From RYN-433 sp036558265 (GTDB lineage Bacteria > Planctomycetota > Phycisphaerae > Tepidisphaerales > Tepidisphaeraceae): 18,478 bases of DNA. How positions within the stretch are numbered: the stretch's first letter is position 1; every line of letters begins with the position of its first letter. The stretch is from positions 1 to 18,478 of the forward strand of contig DATBFY010000048.1 in assembly GCA_036558265.1 (NCBI GenBank), read 5' to 3'. Shown piece by piece: positions 3,762-12,800 of this stretch. The translations under genes and the position numbers were made by a program. Under the pieces are notes generated by a model. It saw only the letters and a program-made list of their open reading frames with translations, was not told where the DNA came from and did not search any database.

Positions 3762-6737
3762 ATGCGCCGATCCATGCGACCCGTCACCGCCGCGCTCACG
3801 ATCGTCTTGTGTACGCTGTTGGGGGTCCACCTCGCCTGCGGGCCCAAGCCGGCGGACCAGGCGTCTGGCGCGTCTGGCGGCGCAGGGGACGCCACGCCCC
3901 GGTTCATCCAGAACTTCAACGCCAACATCGAGCGCCGTCTCGACAACCCCACCGGGCCGATCAACGCCGCCCGGAACGAGACCGCCAGCACCGTGATCCA
4001 GTTGACCAATCTCCCCAAGCCCAGGGACAAGTCCGTCCTGAGCCTGCGGATCGGGCCGTTGGAATTCCAGAACGCCAACGCACGTATCGAGGTCGGTCAG
4101 ATCAAGGTCTACCAGGTGCTCTCGATGCCGGTGGACGTGAACCGGGCTGGATATGTGAGGCACACCGGGCAGCAGGCGTCATCCCGCACGATGCCGCGGG
4201 CGCTGCTGCCGGTTCCCGTGGAGAACGGGAAGATCAACCTGACGGCCCTGCGCGACCCGAGCGAACCGTTCAACCCCAATAGCCGGCTCGGCCTCTCCGA
4301 CGAGGCGGTGCTGCTCTGGATTGACGTGGCCGTGCCCCCTACCGCCAAGCCGGGGCCTTATGCGAGCACGATCGAACTGGTGAAGGACGGCCAGCGGATC
4401 GAGTCGGTGCCGCTGTCGCTGAACGTTTACGATTTCGTGCTCCCGGACGAGCGGCACCTGCAGATGGTCGGGCGGATCGAGTGGGACAGCCTGGAGGCGC
4501 TCTATCCGGACCTGTTCGAGACGATCACGCCGGAGTGGATGAGCCGGGGCGACAACAAGTATGCGCAGGCGATCAAGCTGCTGGACCAGTTGGAGGCGCT
4601 GGCTCACGAGCACCGGACGACGGTGGTGGTGCCGCGACTGCAGCCGATCGTGAAGTGGCCGCCCAATCAGCCGCCCGACGTGGACTTCGCGGGGTTTGAC
4701 ACGATCGCGTCGCCATGGCTGAGCGGATCGGCGTTCGCGGACAAGGTGCCGGCGGGATACTGGCCGCTGCCGCGGATCGATTTCCTGGACCGCTACCCGT
4801 CGGCGTTGCAGATGCAGTACTGGATGGCGGCGGCGTCGCACTTCGACCAGAAGGGGTGGATGGACCGGGCGTGGGTGGAGGTGGAGAAGGAGAGCCCGGG
4901 GCGCGCCAACGCCCGCGAGTGCGTGAAGCTGTCGGAACAGGCGTCGGAAATCCTCGGGTCGCACCCGCGGCTGCGCGTCAGCCTGCCGCTGGAGGATCCG
5001 CAGCTTCAGTTCCGGGACGCGAACAATCCCAAGCTGGTGGATCGGGCGATGACGACGAACCTGATGACCGCCACCAGCGGGTTGGTCTTCGCCCGGCCGG
5101 ACAAGGAGTGGCCGGCGGGGGTGCAGCGGCCCAAACACTGGCTGCGGACGGATCTGCCGGGACTGGTGCCGTACATCGGGGCGGGCGGGGATGAGCGGGA
5201 CGTGCGGCTGTGGGCGTGGCTGGCCTTCTTGCGGTCTGCACAGGTGATCGGGTGGGACGGCGCGCTGCCGCACTCCAAATCGGCGCAGGAGACGGCGGAC
5301 CCCAACGAGCTGACCTGGTTCTACCCCGGGCGGTGGTTCGGCCTGGACGAGCCGGTGCCGACCATCCAGCTCAAGTGGCTGCGCCGGGCGCAGCAGGACT
5401 ACGAGTATTTGTATCTCGCGGGCCAGCGCGGCCAGATCCTGAGCGCGATCACGATGGCGCGGCTGATGATCAAGCAGGTGCAGACCGAGCCGCACGAGGA
5501 ACCGGATCCGACGCTGGGCCTGTTGTCGGGGACGACGGATCAGCAGGCGTGGACGACCGCGCTGGAGCTGATCGCCAAGAACATCCTGCTGCGCGACCCG
5601 GCGATCGAGCAGAAGCTGAGCAAGGACGAGCGGGACCAGCGCGAGGCGGAGTTGAACCTCGAGATGGACTTGTGGATCGCGCCGCAGGATCGCCCGCTCC
5701 AGATCGCCCGCACGGCCGCCTGGGGGTGGGCGGCCAAGCCCGGCAACTGGGTGGACCTGCGGCTGGGGATCGACATCTACAACGCGTCGGACCAGCCGCT
5801 GCAGGGGGAGCTGCAGTGGACCAACGCCCCGCGCGGGTGGGAGTTCAACCCGCAGCCGGTGGCGCTGGGGCCGACCAACGGGGTGGGGGGGTTTCGCGTC
5901 AAGCGTTACGAGATGGAGGCCCGCGTGAACCTGGAGCGCCTGGGCCCCGAGACACGCAAGCCGATCCAGTTCAAGTTCGTGGACGCGGACCGCAAGCGGC
6001 CGTCGCACCTGAGCGTGATGGCGCCGGTGGCGGCCAGCGACCGCCGCGAGGGCACGCTGAAGGTGGACGCGGACCTCTCGGACTGGGACGAGGCGGCGGA
6101 CTCGATCCAGCACGGGCCGATGGTCGTGATGCTCGACCGTCCGAGCCTGCAGCGCCAGGCGATGCGGATGGCGGACACCAACTCGTCGCTGTACACCAAC
6201 TGGGCGCGCAAGGACTTTTACGTGGCGTTCAAGCTCGACGGCCTGGCGCAGGGGACGTCGCGGGTGGAGAAGAACTTCGTCGATTACCAGCTCCGCCGGG
6301 CGTGGGGCGAGGACCTGTGCGAGATCCTGATCCAGCCTGTGTACGCGACGCCGGGCGACGTGGGTCAGATCGTACACATCGTGTGCAAGCCGCGCGGGCA
6401 GATGGTGATCTCGACGAAGAACTCCCCGCGGAACCAGCGGTTGCAGGGCAACGCGTACAAGCCGGTGGTCGGCGCGAACGTGATGCTGGCGAACGCAGTG
6501 GACGGCAGCGTCTGGCGCGGGGAGCTGAAGATCCCCTGGGAACTGATCAACGACGCCGATCACAAGGGCGCGCAGCCGCGGTTGATGCGGTTCAACCTCG
6601 TGCAGTACAAGCAATCGAGCGGCGAATCGTCGAGCTGGGCGGGCCCGATCGATTACGGGCAGGACGACACGTTCATGGGCTTGCTCTACCTGCGGGACAT
6701 CAAGTCGCCGGGGATGGGGCAGGCGGTCCGGGAGTAA
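3762..6737 (+). CDS. Large lipoprotein, GH123/DUF4091-like with C-terminal CBM9-like domain
   Basis: The 991-residue product starts with a lipoprotein signal (M-R-R-S-M-R-P, hydrophobic core, H-L-A-C with Cys26). Residues about 40-230 resemble the beta-rich N-terminal part of DUF4091/GH123 proteins, ending in P-L-S-L-N-V-Y-D-F-V-L-P. Residues about 240-520 would be the barrel region. Residues 517-553 (L-T-W-F-Y-P-G, then G-L-D-E-P-V-P, then Q-D-Y-E-Y-L-Y-L) match the C-terminal signature of that family. From about 764 (G-T-L-K-V-D-A-D-L-S-D-W-D) to 985 there is a CBM9-like carbohydrate-binding domain. Known GH123 members cleave beta-N-acetylgalactosaminides using an Asp-Glu pair, but here the expected segment reads W-V-E-V-E-K-E-S-P (371-379), so activity is uncertain. 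It is probably lipid-anchored and binds or processes external glycans. No strong Shine-Dalgarno precedes 3762; an in-frame ATG at 3774 is an alternative. It ends 10 bp from the convergent gene. Confidence 0.7.
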   Translation: MRRSMRPVTAALTIVLCTLLGVHLACGPKPADQASGASGGAGDATPRFIQNFNANIERRLDNPTGPINAARNETASTVIQLTNLPKPRDKSVLSLRIGPLEFQNANARIEVGQIKVYQVLSMPVDVNRAGYVRHTGQQASSRTMPRALLPVPVENGKINLTALRDPSEPFNPNSRLGLSDEAVLLWIDVAVPPTAKPGPYASTIELVKDGQRIESVPLSLNVYDFVLPDERHLQMVGRIEWDSLEALYPDLFETITPEWMSRGDNKYAQAIKLLDQLEALAHEHRTTVVVPRLQPIVKWPPNQPPDVDFAGFDTIASPWLSGSAFADKVPAGYWPLPRIDFLDRYPSALQMQYWMAAASHFDQKGWMDRAWVEVEKESPGRANARECVKLSEQASEILGSHPRLRVSLPLEDPQLQFRDANNPKLVDRAMTTNLMTATSGLVFARPDKEWPAGVQRPKHWLRTDLPGLVPYIGAGGDERDVRLWAWLAFLRSAQVIGWDGALPHSKSAQETADPNELTWFYPGRWFGLDEPVPTIQLKWLRRAQQDYEYLYLAGQRGQILSAITMARLMIKQVQTEPHEEPDPTLGLLSGTTDQQAWTTALELIAKNILLRDPAIEQKLSKDERDQREAELNLEMDLWIAPQDRPLQIARTAAWGWAAKPGNWVDLRLGIDIYNASDQPLQGELQWTNAPRGWEFNPQPVALGPTNGVGGFRVKRYEMEARVNLERLGPETRKPIQFKFVDADRKRPSHLSVMAPVAASDRREGTLKVDADLSDWDEAADSIQHGPMVVMLDRPSLQRQAMRMADTNSSLYTNWARKDFYVAFKLDGLAQGTSRVEKNFVDYQLRRAWGEDLCEILIQPVYATPGDVGQIVHIVCKPRGQMVISTKNSPRNQRLQGNAYKPVVGANVMLANAVDGSVWRGELKIPWELINDADHKGAQPRLMRFNLVQYKQSSGESSSWAGPIDYGQDDTFMGLLYLRDIKSPGMGQAVRE

Positions 6738-6747
6738 CGCGCGGGGA

Positions 6748-6879
6748 TCAGCGCATCGTGCGGGTGGGGTGCGCGCCGACGACGATGGGGATCCAGTTGG
6801 TGGCGATGAGCGCGAGGATCATGAGCACGAGGGTGATCTCGGCGGTGATGAGGAGGATCTTCTTGAGGGTGGGCATCAT
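6748..6879 (-). CDS. Small single-pass membrane protein downstream of dapF
   Basis: The 43-residue form starts at the double ATG (6879/6876): M-M-P-T-L-K-K-I-L-L-I-T-A-E-I-T-L-V-L-M, followed by I-L-A-L-I-A-T-N-W-I-P and a basic end (H-P-T-R-T-M-R). It is one transmembrane helix with two lysines before it. Function is unknown; I recall similar tiny predicted membrane proteins in planctomycete genomes. The frame stays open upstream to a GTG at 6933 that overlaps the dapF stop as GTGA. An 18-residue longer, translationally coupled form is therefore possible, but it would be translated through the perfect palindrome at 6899-6918. No Shine-Dalgarno is seen before 6879. Confidence 0.5.
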   Translation of the reverse strand: MMPTLKKILLITAEITLVLMILALIATNWIPIVVGAHPTRTMR

Positions 6880-6898
6880 GGTGATTGGTGTGTCAATG

Positions 6899-6918
6899 CC
6901 CCGGATGTACATCCGGGG
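6899..6918. repeat. Perfect 20-bp palindrome downstream of dapF
   Basis: CCCCGGATGTACATCCGGGG is a perfect palindrome. In RNA it could fold as an 8-bp stem with a GUAC tetraloop, from either strand. It lies 11 bases past the dapF stop on the minus strand and 20 bases before the likely start of the small membrane protein. It could be an attenuating or terminating hairpin or a dimeric protein-binding site. On the plus strand it is followed by TTT only. Confidence 0.75.
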
Positions 6919-6929
6919 TTTCGTATCGA

Positions 6930-7796
6930 TCACTCAATCCAGTCTCCCGAGAACACTTCGGTCGCGGGGCCGGTCATGTAGACGTTGTTGTCGGAGTCGC
7001 GCCATTCGAGCGTGAGATCGCCACCGGGCAGGTGGGCGAGGATCTTGCGATCCGTGCGGCCGGTGAGGACGCCCGCGACGCAGACGGCGCAGGCGCCGGT
7101 GCCGCAGGCGCGGGTGATGCCGCTCCCGCGCTCCCAGGTGCGCATGATGACCTCGGCGGGGCTGACGACCTGCACCCAGTGGAGGTTCATGCGGCGGGGG
7201 AAGGCCTTGTAGTGCTCGAGCGGCGGGCCGATGCGCGCCAGGTCCAGGCTATTCACGTCCGGCGTGTAGATCACGGCGTGCGGGTTGCCCATCGAGACGA
7301 ACGTGGCGTCGATCAGCTCGTTGCCCTGGGCGACGGAGAGGCGGTACTCGTGCTCGCGCTGGGCGGCGACGACTTTCTCGCGATCGACGGGGATCTTCGC
7401 CAGGTCGACGATGGGATGATCCATGTTGACGGTGACTTGTTCCACGTTGCCGCCGTGGACTTCCAGCGCCAGCGTCAGGACCCCCCGGCCGGTCTCGACC
7501 TTCATCGGGTTGTTCTTTGAGAGGTTATGGTCGTAGGCGTACTTGGCGACGCAACGGACGCCGTTGCCGCACATCTCGCCCTCGCTGCCGTCGGCGTTGA
7601 ACATGCGCATGCGGACGTCCGCCAGACCGGGCGAGGTCGGGGGGAGGATGAGGATCAGGCCGTCGGAGCCGATGCCGGTGTGGCGATCGGAGACGCGGAC
7701 GGCGAGCGCGGCGGGATCGGCGGCGGCGACGGCTTGGGTAAAGCCGTTGACGTAGACATAGTCGTTGCCGATGCCGTGCATCTTGGTGAAACGCAT
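6930..7796 (-). CDS. dapF: Diaminopimelate epimerase
   Basis: DapF converts LL-2,6-diaminopimelate to the meso form in the lysine and peptidoglycan pathway, in the cytosol and without a cofactor. The 288-residue length is typical. The N-terminal F-T-K-M-H-G-I-G-N-D-Y is the family opening. The two catalytic cysteines are Cys76 in E-M-C-G-N-G-V-R-C and Cys231 in R-A-C-G-T-G-A-C-A. G-N-P-H-A-V and R-T-W-E-R-G-S-G-I-T are also conserved. The ATG at 7796 matches the family start, although no Shine-Dalgarno is visible. The gene is divergent from the one at 7880, with 83 bp between starts. An intact dapF supports meso-DAP synthesis in this organism. Confidence 0.97.
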   Translation of the reverse strand: MRFTKMHGIGNDYVYVNGFTQAVAAADPAALAVRVSDRHTGIGSDGLILILPPTSPGLADVRMRMFNADGSEGEMCGNGVRCVAKYAYDHNLSKNNPMKVETGRGVLTLALEVHGGNVEQVTVNMDHPIVDLAKIPVDREKVVAAQREHEYRLSVAQGNELIDATFVSMGNPHAVIYTPDVNSLDLARIGPPLEHYKAFPRRMNLHWVQVVSPAEVIMRTWERGSGITRACGTGACAVCVAGVLTGRTDRKILAHLPGGDLTLEWRDSDNNVYMTGPATEVFSGDWIE

Positions 7797-7879
7797 GGGG
7801 ATGTTGTCGGGGGTTGGGGGTGTGTTGTCAATCGGTCACAGGTCAAGGCTCACAACGCAACCGTCCGATAAGTATAGCC

Positions 7880-9640
7880 ATGCGCACCCAGGGTCTGGAC
7901 TCTATCTCTATCGTCAGCGGAACGGATCGGGCGGCGGCGGCGGACACGGCCGCGTCACAGGCGGCGGCGCGTCACGCGGAGGCGAACCTGCGGGCGTTGA
8001 GTGAGCGTCAACCCGGGGTTGCAACGCCGGTTGCGCAGGCTTCGCTGGACGTGGAATGGGTCCTCGCGCGGGACGGCTATCTGACCGCCCGGCAGGACGG
8101 TCACTGGGCATCGGGATGTTCACTGCCGCGGCGGACGGCGGAGACGATCCTCAAGAGCATGGAGCTGGGCGCGGTCGTCACCTGCTTTCTCGCGCCGACG
8201 CACTCGGCGCAGATCCGCGTGACGCTGGATCGGATGGGGCCGGGCAAAGCCCTGATTGTCGCCCTGCCGGATATGAGCGATTTGCGGCTGATGCTGGGAT
8301 GCGACGGGTTTGAGGATGAGATTCGAGAGGGGCGGTTGTGGTTCGCATGCGGGGAGAACTGGACGGGGGAGCTGGGGCGGCTCCTGGCTGAGAATGACGG
8401 CCTGCCGATGCCGGGGCAGTTCGTGCGTACGGCGCTGGTGGACGAGGGGCAGATCCAGGAGATGATCCGTGCCGCGCAGGGCGTCTTCTCGACCGAATCG
8501 GCCCGGCGCGTTGAGGCGGTTGGAACGATCTTGACCGAACCGACGCGATCGGATGCGATCTGCGTGATCGTCCCGGGCGCGTTTCGGCTTTGGGAGGCTG
8601 CCGGCGGCGTGATCGGTGAAATCGCGGCGACCGCGGGCTGGCCGACGCTCGATACCGACGATCCGTGTTGCGCCTCGCCCGTTGCACTTGCCCAAGCCGT
8701 AGCGGGCCAAGCGGCGGTCCTGATCGCCAACGCGGGCCGGGTCGATCTACCGGCGGAGCTGCCGGAATGCACGCGCGTGATCACTTGGGTGACGGGCGGG
8801 CGGATCCCGCCATTCATCCAGAGTGCCAAAGCTGACGCGCTGTTGCTCGTTGATAGCCGGTGGCGCGCCGCCGCGCTGTCGGCCGGATGGTCCGCCGAGC
8901 GCGTCGCGATCGCCGGCTGGCCGACGTATCGGCCCGCTAAGAGCCCGTTTCACAACCCGGGTGCTACCTGGGTTACAGATACCGTTTCTTGTGAAAAGAA
9001 CACGCGCAAACAAGTTTGCCCATGCCACCCGGCAACCGCCTCCAAGCCGGGCGCCGGGCTGGCGGTCATCGCCGACACGACGCCGCTCGACATGCCCAAA
9101 TTCGAACTGTCGAGTCACCGCCTGCTGTGGGAGACGATCGCGAACGAATTATCGGACGACCCGTTTGCCGCGGGGGATGATGCCCGCGCGTATCTTGCGC
9201 GCTGGCTCAAGCGTGTCGGCATCGACGAATCGACGATCGATGTCCGCTGCTTCGTCGATCGACTGATCGTGCCGGCGTACCAGCAGGCGCTGGTACGCTG
9301 GCTGATCGCGGCGGGGATCGAGGTGAAGCTGTTCGGGCGCGGGTGGGATCGGATCGAGGCGCTGGCTGGCCGGCACGCCGGAGAGATTCACGATCGCGGG
9401 TCGCTGGAGAAGGCGATCGAATCGTGTGCGGTGCTGGTTCACGCGTGGCCCGAGAGCTGCGCGCATCCAATCGACGCGGTTGGTCGGCCGGTGCTGCGGC
9501 GAGGGTTCAAGGGCAAGGAGATGTGGTTGAACGAGGCCCGGCGCCTGGCACGGGGCCAAGGGAAGCCGCCCGAGAACAGTGGGCCGATAATCTCCGCCGC
9601 GATGGTCCGAAAGCTGGCCGGCGTGTCGCCGGCGGCATAG
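7880..9640 (+). CDS. Putative glycosyltransferase-like protein (CgeB/DUF3880-like C-terminus)
   Basis: Not firmly recognised. The 586-residue protein has no signal peptide or membrane segment. Residues about 75-190 (H-W-A-S-G-C-S-L-P, A-L-I-V-A-L-P-D) look like an alpha/beta domain. Residues about 225-330 form a second such domain (I-C-V-I-V-P-G-A-F, T-R-V-I-T-W-V-T-G-G). The C-terminal part from about 440 (V-K-L-F-G-R-G-W, then I-H-D-R-G-S-L-E-K-A-I-E-S-C-A-V-L-V-H-A-W-P) resembles the C-terminal domain of CgeB/DUF3880-type glycosyltransferases, where a G-x-G-W motif is followed by the sugar-nucleotide site. The likely role is protein or surface glycosylation. I chose the ATG at 7880, though it has no Shine-Dalgarno, because the extra residues from 7814 look non-coding and overlap the dapF leader. 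Residues about 354-395 (K-S-P-F-H-N-P-G, then C-E-K-N-T-R-K) are encoded by clustered inverted repeats and look like an insertion. Confidence 0.5.
   Translation: MRTQGLDSISIVSGTDRAAAADTAASQAAARHAEANLRALSERQPGVATPVAQASLDVEWVLARDGYLTARQDGHWASGCSLPRRTAETILKSMELGAVVTCFLAPTHSAQIRVTLDRMGPGKALIVALPDMSDLRLMLGCDGFEDEIREGRLWFACGENWTGELGRLLAENDGLPMPGQFVRTALVDEGQIQEMIRAAQGVFSTESARRVEAVGTILTEPTRSDAICVIVPGAFRLWEAAGGVIGEIAATAGWPTLDTDDPCCASPVALAQAVAGQAAVLIANAGRVDLPAELPECTRVITWVTGGRIPPFIQSAKADALLLVDSRWRAAALSAGWSAERVAIAGWPTYRPAKSPFHNPGATWVTDTVSCEKNTRKQVCPCHPATASKPGAGLAVIADTTPLDMPKFELSSHRLLWETIANELSDDPFAAGDDARAYLARWLKRVGIDESTIDVRCFVDRLIVPAYQQALVRWLIAAGIEVKLFGRGWDRIEALAGRHAGEIHDRGSLEKAIESCAVLVHAWPESCAHPIDAVGRPVLRRGFKGKEMWLNEARRLARGQGKPPENSGPIISAAMVRKLAGVSPAA
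8948..9019. repeat. Nested inverted repeats inside the glycosyltransferase-like gene
   Basis: TTTCACAA (8948-8955) pairs with TTGTGAAA (8989-8996). Inside it AACCCGGGT (8954-8962) pairs with ACCTGGGTT (8966-8974), with one G-U wobble and a 3-base loop. Next to them GCAAAC (9006-9011) pairs with GTTTGC (9014-9019) across AA. The stretch is less GC-rich than its surroundings. It is not heptamer-based, so it is a different kind of element from those at 858 and 1569. Confidence 0.6.
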
Positions 9641-9667
9641 GCGCTCGCCACGGCAGGCCTTTCCCCT

Positions 9668-9684
9668 CCCCGCGCGGCGCGGGG
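9668..9684 (+). terminator. Short GC hairpin after the glycosyltransferase-like gene
   Basis: CCCCGCG (9668-9674) and CGCGGGG (9678-9684) form a perfect 7-bp stem with a 3-base loop, 28 bases past the stop. GTTCATAAAA follows rather than a T-run. A terminator is likely but weak. The rest of 9641-9850 is the leader of the protease gene; it is more AT-rich around 9735-9750, but I see no clear promoter. Confidence 0.45.
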
Positions 9685-9835
9685 GTTCATAAAACCGCCG
9701 GTGCGATGATGCCCGAGGCGTTCGCATCGGAATCTTGATTTATTGCGAATCTGGGCGGCTTGCGGCCCGACTTTCCGTCAGGACGCGCATATTCGATTGT
9801 CTTCCGAGCGGGTGGCGCCCAACTACGCCGACCGC

Positions 9836-9841
9836 AGGGAG
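9836..9841 (+). promoter_or_regulatory. Ribosome binding site deciding the protease start
   Basis: AGGGAG at 9836-9841 directly abuts an ATG at 9842 and lies nine bases before the ATG at 9851. Only the second has usable spacing, so translation most likely starts at 9851. The open frame back to 9743 is then untranslated. Confidence 0.6.
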
Positions 9842-9850
9842 ATGCGAGAT

Positions 9851-12800
9851 ATGCGCCGCTGGACGACCGATCGCCGTCTGAGCACGAAGTGCCGCCACCG
9901 CCAACTGGCCGAGGCCACGCGCGTGGAGATCGCCGAGCTGGAAGCTCGCGTGCTCTTCCACGCGTCGCCGATTCCCGGTTGGGAGCTGATCGTCGATGAC
10001 GACGGCGGCATCGAGCTGCCCCCCGCCGATCCCTCCCTCGTGCAGACGCAGGACGCCGGCGGCGGCACCGGCGCGACGGGGGCGAGCGTCCCGCTGGCCA
10101 GCGTCCCGCTCTTGAGCAGCCGACCGTCGGCGTCGGCGAAGATCTACCTCGACTTCCTCGGTGACGTCGCGCAGACGTGGGGTTCGTACAACGTCCCGGC
10201 GACGCCGGCGTACAGCCAGGACGCCGACACGTCCACGTTCACCAGCGGTGAGCTGGACGCGATCCAGCAGATCTGGAGCCGCGTCGCCGAGTCGTACTCG
10301 CCCTTTAACATCGACGTGACCACCGTCAACCCGGGCAACCTGAGCGACGGGCAGACGGTGAAGGTCGTGATCGGTGGGTCGGGCTCGTGGCTGGGCTCGG
10401 CGGGCGGTGTCGCGTACTTGGGCAGCTTCACGAACTACCTCCCCAACGTGGCCTGGGTGTTCCCGGGGCAACTCGGTAACGGCTATCCGAAATACGTTGG
10501 CGACGCCGCGGCGCACGAGGCCGGCCACACGTTCGGCCTGGTACACCAGAGCGCCTACAGCGGGACGACCAAGACCGCCGAGTATCGCGGCGGGGACTCG
10601 CTGGTCGCGCCGATCATGGGCGTGAGCTACTATTCCACCCGCGCCAAGTGGTCGAACGGCCAATCCGCCAACGGCTACAACGTCTACCAGGACGACCTGT
10701 CGATCATCTCCAACGCGACCAACGGCTTCGGCTACCGCGCCGATGACCACGGCAACACGATTGGCGCCGCCGACGCGCTGGACGTCAACAACGACACCGT
10801 CAGCGGCTCGGGCGTGATCGAGAACAAGAGCGACGTGGACGTGTTCTCGTTCGTCACGTCGGCGGGCAACGTCAGCTTCACGGTCAACGTCGCGCAGTAC
10901 GGCGCGATGCTCGACGCGACGCTCAAGCTCGTCGATCTGAACGGCAACGTGATCGCTTCGTCGGATACGACCAGCCTGGGCGAGAGCGTTTCCGCCACGT
11001 TGGCTGAAGGCTCGTATCGCCTGATCGTCTCGAGCAAGGGCGCCTACGGCGACGTCGGGCAGTACACGATCAGCGGCACGATCGTGCCGTCGGCCAACTA
11101 CGTGGCGGCGCCGTCGAACCTCGCGGCGAGCGTCGGCACGGGCGGCGTATCGCTCGCCTGGTACGACAACCCGTGGAACGAGACCGGCTTTGTCGTCGAA
11201 CGCAGCGACGACGGCGGCAATACGTGGAACCCGCTGGATACGACGGCCGCCAATACGCACGGTTACGTCGACGCGACCGCGCAGGTCGGACATCGGTATC
11301 TCTATCGCGTTTACGCGTTCAACGACACGGACCAGTCAGCCAAGTCGAATACCGCCACCGCTTCGGTGCTCCCGCCGACGCCCACGGGGCTGACGGCCGC
11401 CAGCATCTCGGCGTCGCGCATCGACCTGTCGTGGATCGATGTGAACGGCGAGACCGGGTATGTGATCGAGCGCGCGACCGACCGCACCGGCTGGGTCACG
11501 GTCGCTACGGTCGGGGCCGACGTCTCGAGCTGGTCGGACGGCACGCTCGCGGCCGGCACGCGGTACTATTACCGCCTCCACGCGATCAGCGGCGTCGGAT
11601 CGTCGGCCACCACCGCGCCGGTCAACGCGTTCACCCGGCCCGCCCAGTCGAACCTGAGCCTCGCTGCCATCTCCACCAGCCAGATGAACCTGGCGTGGAA
11701 GGACGTGCTGGGCGAGACCGGCTACCGCATCGAGCGCACCGCCGACGGCAGCCACTGGTCGGTCATCGGCACGCGCGGCGCCAACGTCACGACCTGGGGC
11801 GACACGGGGCTGACGGCGAACACGGTCTATTCGTATCGCGTGATCGCCGTGAACAGCGGCGGGGATGGCGTCGCCGCCAATGCGACCAACACCACGCTGC
11901 TGCCCGCCCCGACGGGCCTGGCGGTGACAGCCCCCACGACCAGCCAGGTGAACCTGACCTGGACTGACTCGACCGGCGAGACCGGCTACCGCATCGAGCG
12001 CTCGCTCGACAATCGGTCCTGGTACGTCATCACCAGCGTCGCCGCCGACGTCACCAGTTATTCCAACACGGGCCTGGCGGGTGGCACGGCGTACGTGTAC
12101 CGCGTACGCGCAATCAATGCGGGCGGCGTGTCGGTCGCCAGCGCGACCGCCGGCACCACTACCGTCCCGCTCGCCCCGTCGATTTCGGCCAGCGCGGCGT
12201 CCGATACGTTGATCACCCTCCGCTGGTCGAACGTGAACGGCGAGACCAGTTACGTGCTCCAGCGTTCGGACGATGGCGTGAACGGCTGGACGACGCTCGC
12301 CTCGCCACTGGCGAATGTCGTCTCGTACAACGACCCGAACCTGACGGCCGACACGCCTTACTTCTATCGCGTGATCGCGCACAACGCCTCGGGCGATTCG
12401 GCCGCCAGCAACGTCGTGGCGGCGCGCACGCTGCTTCCGTCGGTCACGGGCCTTGTCGCCACGGGCATTTCGACCAGCCAGGTCAACCTTGCCTGGGACG
12501 ATTCGACCGGCGAGACGGGATATCGCGTCGAGCGGTTCAACGGCTCGGTCTGGGCCGCCATCGCGACGCTGAATGCAGATGCCACCAGCTACTCGAATCT
12601 CGGACTGGCGGCGGGTACGACCTACTACTTCCGCATCCGCGCGATCAACGCGGGCGGCCTTTCGCTGGTCGCGTCCGGCATCGCGGGGACGACGATCCCG
12701 CTCGCCACGACGCTTTCGGTCAGCGCGGCTTCGACCTCGTCGATCCGGCTGTCGTGGAGCAACGTCGTAGGCGAGACGGGTTACCGCGTCGAGCGCTCGA

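Noticed and set aside
4179..6614. An 811-residue open frame on the minus strand opposite the GH123-like gene
   Set aside because: It is rich in Arg, His, Leu and Val without domain structure, typical of the antisense shadow of a high-GC gene. The plus-strand protein has clear domains.
5210..7015. A 601-residue plus-strand frame overlapping the end of the GH123-like gene
   Set aside because: It is Gly/Arg/Ala-rich, lacks motifs and runs through the convergent small gene and dapF, so it is an out-of-frame shadow.
9740..11293. A 517-residue minus-strand frame opposite the protease
   Set aside because: Its composition (Val, Arg, Asp, Gly runs) is that of an antisense shadow, whereas the plus strand has the zinc site and PPC domain.
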